The notes under the pieces were generated by a model that did no database searches, had not been told where the DNA came from, and was given only the letters and a program-made list of their open reading frames with translations. Positions 58,744-61,698 of a DNA stretch of 61,698 nt are shown in pieces; positions within the stretch are counted from its first letter, which is position 1; the number at the start of each line of letters is the position of its first letter. The translations under genes were made by a program, and so were the position numbers. The DNA is from DATLFS01 sp035540935 (GTDB lineage: Bacteria; Actinomycetota; CADDZG01; WHSQ01): assembly GCA_035540935.1 (NCBI GenBank), contig DATLFS010000118.1:1-61698 (forward strand). Direction: 5' to 3'.

Positions 58744-59774
58744 CGCGGTGAGGCGACGCGCAGGTTGTTGAGTGGGACCGGCTGCGCTCCCAGGCGGTAC
58801 TTGTAGCGCTCCGGGCCCCGTAGGAAGTCGAAGATCCTCACGCCGCGTTCGATGCCGTCCCGGATCTGCTCCGATACGAGCATCAAGCCAGGCGACAGCC
58901 GCCGGACCTCCTCCTCGAAAGCGGAGTTGTAGAGATACAGGACGCGATCGACCTCGAAGCCGAAGGTGGTCGCCACCGGAACGCCGCCGATCTCGAGGAA
59001 ATCGAGGCGCAGCCATCCGCGCGCCATGAAAGAACGCGCCACGCGCTCGAAGAAGGTCGCGATCTCGGGACGCATGAAGTGGCCCTTCAACCCTTCCGCG
59101 CCCCGATGCATCTCGACGAACACCTTGAGGTCTTGCTCAAGCGTGTCGGGGGACGACGTGCGGAAGGTGGCATCGGGGTATTCCCGCGCCAGTCGCCGGC
59201 GCTTGCGCTTGAGCTCGTGCCGATCCTTCCCTTCGAGCATCGCGAGGTACTCGTCCCAAGAAGAAGGAAGAGGAAGGAGGGCGGAGGTTTCCTCCTGTTC
59301 GAGGGAGAAGTCGAGCCCTGCGCGGTCGACCCGTTCGACAAGGACCTCACCGAAGCCGAACGGTACCGGCATGTTGTGGGCGTCGAATTCGTCCCACTCA
59401 ACGTCGGTCTCGAGGAGCCAGCCGACGAGCGACTCGGCCACCGCGGCTTGGTGTTCGGGCGCCGTGATCGGGCCGAGGTAATCGGTGAGGTCGATGCCGC
59501 CGACGAAGCGCAGGATCCGCCGGTGGCCTTCGTGCTTACGGTAAAGCCCGACGACGGCGACCACCTCGCCGGCACGCTTCATCGTGAGCACGAACAGATC
59601 CTTGCCGGCGCCGAACTCCTCCCACCACAACCGATTCCATTCGGGGGTGGCGAAGATGTGGCGGTGAGGATCGCGTCTCAAGACCTGCGGCCACGCGGGC
59701 AGATCGAAACAACCTTCGCCGCGATCGACGTGCACGTCGAGAGGCATCGTCACCGTCCTTGGAACCACGATCAT
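58740..59774 (-). CDS. GNAT/BioF2-like acetyltransferase (FemAB fold)
   Basis: A 344-aa protein with the peptidoglycan-bridge/CelD-like GNAT architecture: HRHIFATPEWNRLWWEEF, GKDRHELKRKRRRL, GVPVATTFGF and FDFLRGPERYKYRLG. Such enzymes transfer acyl or aminoacyl groups. It is co-transcribed with the MshA-like gene, so it may modify a related thiol or glycolipid. Start ATG 59774 or ATG 59747. Confidence 0.8.
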   Translation of the reverse strand: MIVVPRTVTMPLDVHVDRGEGCFDLPAWPQVLRRDPHRHIFATPEWNRLWWEEFGAGKDLFVLTMKRAGEVVAVVGLYRKHEGHRRILRFVGGIDLTDYLGPITAPEHQAAVAESLVGWLLETDVEWDEFDAHNMPVPFGFGEVLVERVDRAGLDFSLEQEETSALLPLPSSWDEYLAMLEGKDRHELKRKRRRLAREYPDATFRTSSPDTLEQDLKVFVEMHRGAEGLKGHFMRPEIATFFERVARSFMARGWLRLDFLEIGGVPVATTFGFEVDRVLYLYNSAFEEEVRRLSPGLMLVSEQIRDGIERGVRIFDFLRGPERYKYRLGAQPVPLNNLRVASPR

Positions 59775-59817
59775 GGAGTCGTTGTTCCCCTTCCGTAGCC
59801 GGGCACGCCCGCCGTGA

Positions 59818-59849
59818 AAGAAAAGAGCCCGCCCGTGAGGGGCGGGCTC
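59818..59849 (-). terminator. intrinsic terminator of the Lys/Ala-rich protein gene
   Basis: Minus strand: 10-bp GC-rich stem (59825-59834 with 59840-59849), 5-nt loop, followed by TTTTCTTT. It begins 18 nt after the stop at 59868. Confidence 0.88.
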
Positions 59850-59867
59850 TCAACCACCGAGAGGCAC

Positions 59868-60173
59868 TTACGAGGCCTTCGCGGTCTTGGACGCAGCGGA
59901 CTTGGTGGCACGCGTGTTGGCGCGCACCGCCTTGCCGACGCTGGTGGCAGCCGCCTTGACCTGCGAGCGGGCGGTCTTGCTCTGCTCGACCGCCTGCTTG
60001 GTCGCGGCCGAGCTCTTGATCTTGGTCGTGAGCGTCTTGCCGCGCTTGACGAAGTCCTTGTAGAGCTTGCTCGTCACCTTGCGGTCGGCGAGCTTGCCGG
60101 CGTCCTTCACCTTCGCGACCGCGAAGTCACCGGCGCCGACCACCGCGTACAGCACATCCTGTGCCTTGGCCAT
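59868..60173 (-). CDS. Lys/Ala-rich HBHA- or histone-like protein
   Basis: A 101-aa basic protein. The N-terminal part (YAVVGAGDFAVAKVKDAG) resembles the start of the mycobacterial heparin-binding hemagglutinin family; the C-terminal half is Lys/Ala/Ser/Thr-rich and likely binds DNA or polyanions. An excellent AGGAGGTGA precedes the ATG by 6 nt, and a strong terminator follows, suggesting high expression from a single-gene unit. Confidence 0.72.
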   Translation of the reverse strand: MAKAQDVLYAVVGAGDFAVAKVKDAGKLADRKVTSKLYKDFVKRGKTLTTKIKSSAATKQAVEQSKTARSQVKAAATSVGKAVRANTRATKSAASKTAKAS

Positions 60174-60215
60174 CTCTTCACCTCCTTGTCTTGCCGTAGT
60201 CATGTGTGAAAGGGG

Positions 60216-60314
60216 CTGACGGGAATCCGGAGTCAGAGCCGAACCTCGTCGACGATGACGCCGCCGCGATCCGGCACCGGGTGGGGGGTGAAGAGGCTCC
60301 GGGATCCCCGTCAG
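60216..60314. repeat. long imperfect inverted repeat
   Basis: Arms of 17 and 18 nt (60216-60232 and 60297-60314) match except for one mismatch and one bulge, around a 64-nt loop. It lies just after the XRE stop and before the Lys/Ala-rich gene, so it could be a 3' stabiliser, terminator or leader structure. Confidence 0.5.
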
Positions 60315-60317
60315 ATC

Positions 60318-60731
60318 TCAACGTTTCGGTTCGCTTCCCTCCTCGCCGGCCTTCAGCTCGTGGACCGAGACCGGAGCATCGCTCGGGAGGTCGTTCGCCT
60401 CCCGAAAGGCTCGGTAGGTGTCGATGAGGTTCTGCTTCTGCCGCTCTGTGATGTAGGGGTCCTTGAGGATCTCCGCCTCGAGATCGTGATCGCGCTCCTC
60501 GTCGAGGATGCCCGCGCGTACGTAGAGCGTCTCGGCCGAGATTCGAAGCGCCCTCGCGATCGCCTGCAGGATCTCGGCCGACGGTTTCCTCAGGCCCCGC
60601 TCGATCTGCGACAGGTAGGGATTGGAGATGCCGGCGAGATCGGACAGCTTGCGCAGCGACAGGCGGGAGCTGCGGCGCTGCTCCCGGATGAAGGCGCCGA
60701 GCTCGGCCAGCTTCATCCTGCCTTGGCTCAC
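60318..60731 (-). CDS. XRE-family transcriptional regulator
   Basis: A 137-aa protein. An N-terminal Cro/CI HTH (LRKLSDLAGISNPYLSQIERG) sits at about residues 25-50; the C-terminal part is a helical, acidic segment without a known ligand domain. GTG 60731 has GGGGAGGG upstream; ATG 60716 is an alternative. Its promoter carries the element also seen at the acyl-CoA ligase gene. Confidence 0.87.
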   Translation of the reverse strand: MSQGRMKLAELGAFIREQRRSSRLSLRKLSDLAGISNPYLSQIERGLRKPSAEILQAIARALRISAETLYVRAGILDEERDHDLEAEILKDPYITERQKQNLIDTYRAFREANDLPSDAPVSVHELKAGEEGSEPKR

Positions 60732-60768
60732 CCGCCCTCCCCTCGTCGTCGACCACCTACCGCTAACT

Positions 60769-60797
60769 ACGATACGCGGAAGTTTTAACACTTGCAA
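60769..60797 (-). promoter_or_regulatory. promoter of the XRE regulator gene
   Basis: On the minus strand: TTGCAA (60792-60797), 17-nt spacer, TATCGT (60769-60774). A near-palindrome AAGTTTTAACACTT (60780-60793) lies in the spacer and is a possible operator. Confidence 0.5.
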
Positions 60798-60801
60798 GCA
60801 A
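60787..60801. promoter_or_regulatory. candidate operator AACACTTGCAAGCAA
   Basis: Shares 13 of 15 bases with 43110-43124 and overlaps the -35 box of the XRE gene. An 11-nt piece (TGCAAGCAACG) recurs at 60945-60955 inside the start of the next gene. Confidence 0.4.
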
Positions 60802-60940
60802 CGCAGGAGGTCGGGCGGGCAGGTCAAGAACGATGCTTGGCACGTCGACACTCTGGGTAGGCACTAGACGGCTGCTGCTGACTACAGAGCGTGGCGAATC
60901 GGTTACACTTCGCGAACGCAATCGCCGGGGGGTTGACGGA

Positions 60941-61698
60941 GTGGTGCAAGCAACGAGAACGGGTCGATCGGCTCTCCTTCAGGGAGCGCTCGCCGCCGTC
61001 CTCTCCGGAAGCCTCGTCCTCTTCGCCGTGCTCGCGACCTCGATCGCGTTTGAGGCGCGTCGTCGTTCCGGCCTCGCACCCGTAGTGCCCTCCCAGCGCG
61101 GCGTCGCGATCTCTCTCCCGGATCCTGTCGCCGACGCGGCAGCGACCACGGGCCCGCTCCTCGAGCCCATCCTCGGGCCTACTTTCGCGGCGCTGGTCGA
61201 CGCGTCGACCACCGGCGCCGCACCTTTCGCGCTGGCGCAAGCACCCGACGCGGGGACGACCGGTGGGGGTTCCAACGGCGGGCTCGGCGCGCCGGTGGCA
61301 GGCGATACCGGCGATCGCGGGAGGCCCCGCCTGAGCGGTTCCGGGCGTCTCGACCCGCGTTCGGGCCCCGGCCGGCCGGGCGGCAACGTGGACGAGCCGT
61401 CGCGTGAGGGTGCGACTGATTCCGATGTGGAGCCGCAGCGCGCACGCACGACCGACGACGATCAGAAGAAGGCGAAGAAGAGCGACGGCAAGGACGCGCA
61501 GGGCAAGGGTTCGACGGGGGCCGGAGGTGGCAAGCCGCCCAAGGCAACCGGCGGGACCGGCTCACCCAGCTCCGGTGGCAAGGGGAAGAAAGGTGCTTCG
61601 GGCGGCGGAGGATCCAAGCCTTCGTCGGCCTCAAAGCCGTCGCAATCCGGTGGTGGCAAGTCCGGCGGCGGGAAGTCCGACTCCGGTAAGTCCGGCGG
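60941..61698 (+). CDS. membrane-anchored Gly/Ser/Lys-rich protein, truncated at window end
   Basis: An open frame without stops from GTG 60941 (or GTG 60944) to the window edge, at least 252 residues. It starts with a basic stretch and one helix (LAAVLSGSLVLFAVLATSIAF), then an Ala/Pro-rich exported region. From about residue 150 it becomes low complexity, Lys/Asp then Gly/Ser/Lys (GGGKSGGGKS). GGGGGG lies upstream of the start, and TACACT at 60904-60909 may be the -10 box. It may be a cell-surface protein whose functional domain lies beyond the window. Confidence 0.65.
   Translation, partial: MVQATRTGRSALLQGALAAVLSGSLVLFAVLATSIAFEARRRSGLAPVVPSQRGVAISLPDPVADAAATTGPLLEPILGPTFAALVDASTTGAAPFALAQAPDAGTTGGGSNGGLGAPVAGDTGDRGRPRLSGSGRLDPRSGPGRPGGNVDEPSREGATDSDVEPQRARTTDDDQKKAKKSDGKDAQGKGSTGAGGGKPPKATGGTGSPSSGGKGKKGASGGGGSKPSSASKPSQSGGGKSGGGKSDSGKSG

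Noticed and set aside
61480..61698. Repetitive stretch considered as a CRISPR or tandem repeat
   Set aside because: It is in-frame coding low complexity (Gly/Ser/Lys) without regular repeat units or spacers.

Overview
The window is very GC-rich (about 70% by eye) and gene-dense, with stop/start overlaps of the ATGA, GTGA, TGATG and TAGTG type throughout. WhiB-like, bS22 (AURKAIP1/COX24-type), BldC/excisionase-type, MshA-like, MarP-like, AcuC and Rex-hemACDBL genes point to a member of the Actinomycetota. The complete System I cytochrome c maturation set and the split, b6-type cytochrome b are not what textbook actinobacteria carry, so I infer a deep-branching or uncultured lineage. I cannot place it more precisely. 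I see no tRNA, rRNA, CRISPR array, insertion sequence or prophage; this looks like core chromosome.

Layout. 1-2.4 kb: polyprenyl diphosphate synthase and two lipoproteins, one thioredoxin-like. 2.4-11.9 kb: heme A synthesis (ctaA, ctaB) and a minus-strand caa3-type oxidase operon (ctaC-ctaD-ctaE-ctaF-ctaG, membrane cupredoxin, second ctaG), with a divergent TlpA thioredoxin and a second subunit III gene. 11.9-20.8 kb: plus-strand cytochrome c maturation genes ccmE, F, H, I-like, A, B, C, D. They are interrupted by a regulatory-domain membrane protein and by two paralogous M15 peptidase lipoproteins. 20.9-26 kb: a quinol:cytochrome c oxidoreductase operon. It encodes a small membrane protein, a 2[4Fe-4S] ferredoxin, split b6-type cytochrome b and subunit IV, Rieske protein, diheme cytochrome c and two further membrane proteins. 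26-33.4 kb: minus-strand Flp/Tad pilus operon. 33.6-39.6 kb: rex-hemA-hemC-hemD-hemB-hemL with a Rex operator. 39.7-43 kb: ccdA, tlpA, a Crp/Fnr regulator and an acyl-CoA synthetase. 43-61.7 kb: mixed housekeeping and actinobacterial signature genes, ending in a truncated Gly/Ser/Lys-rich membrane protein.

Functional theme. From 1 to about 43 kb most genes serve an aerobic respiratory chain. The hem operon makes the tetrapyrrole, CtaA/CtaB make heme A, Ccm attaches heme c, TlpA/CcdA keep thiols reduced, CtaG and the cupredoxin probably handle copper, and the b6-type complex and caa3 oxidase pass electrons to oxygen. Rex (NADH/NAD+) and possibly the Crp-like protein would tie this to redox state.

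The most interesting observations are these. The cytochrome b has a cysteine at the exact spacing of the heme ci ligand of cytochrome b6, and a ferredoxin gene lies directly upstream. A SAM-hydroxide adenosyltransferase has Gln at its catalytic His position. CcmE is a Cys-type variant ending CPSKF. Two peptidoglycan peptidase paralogues sit inside the ccm operon. Many genes show a TAGGNT-type -10 box 6-10 nt before the start codon, which suggests widespread leaderless transcripts. The octamer GGCGCGCC appears strongly over-represented.
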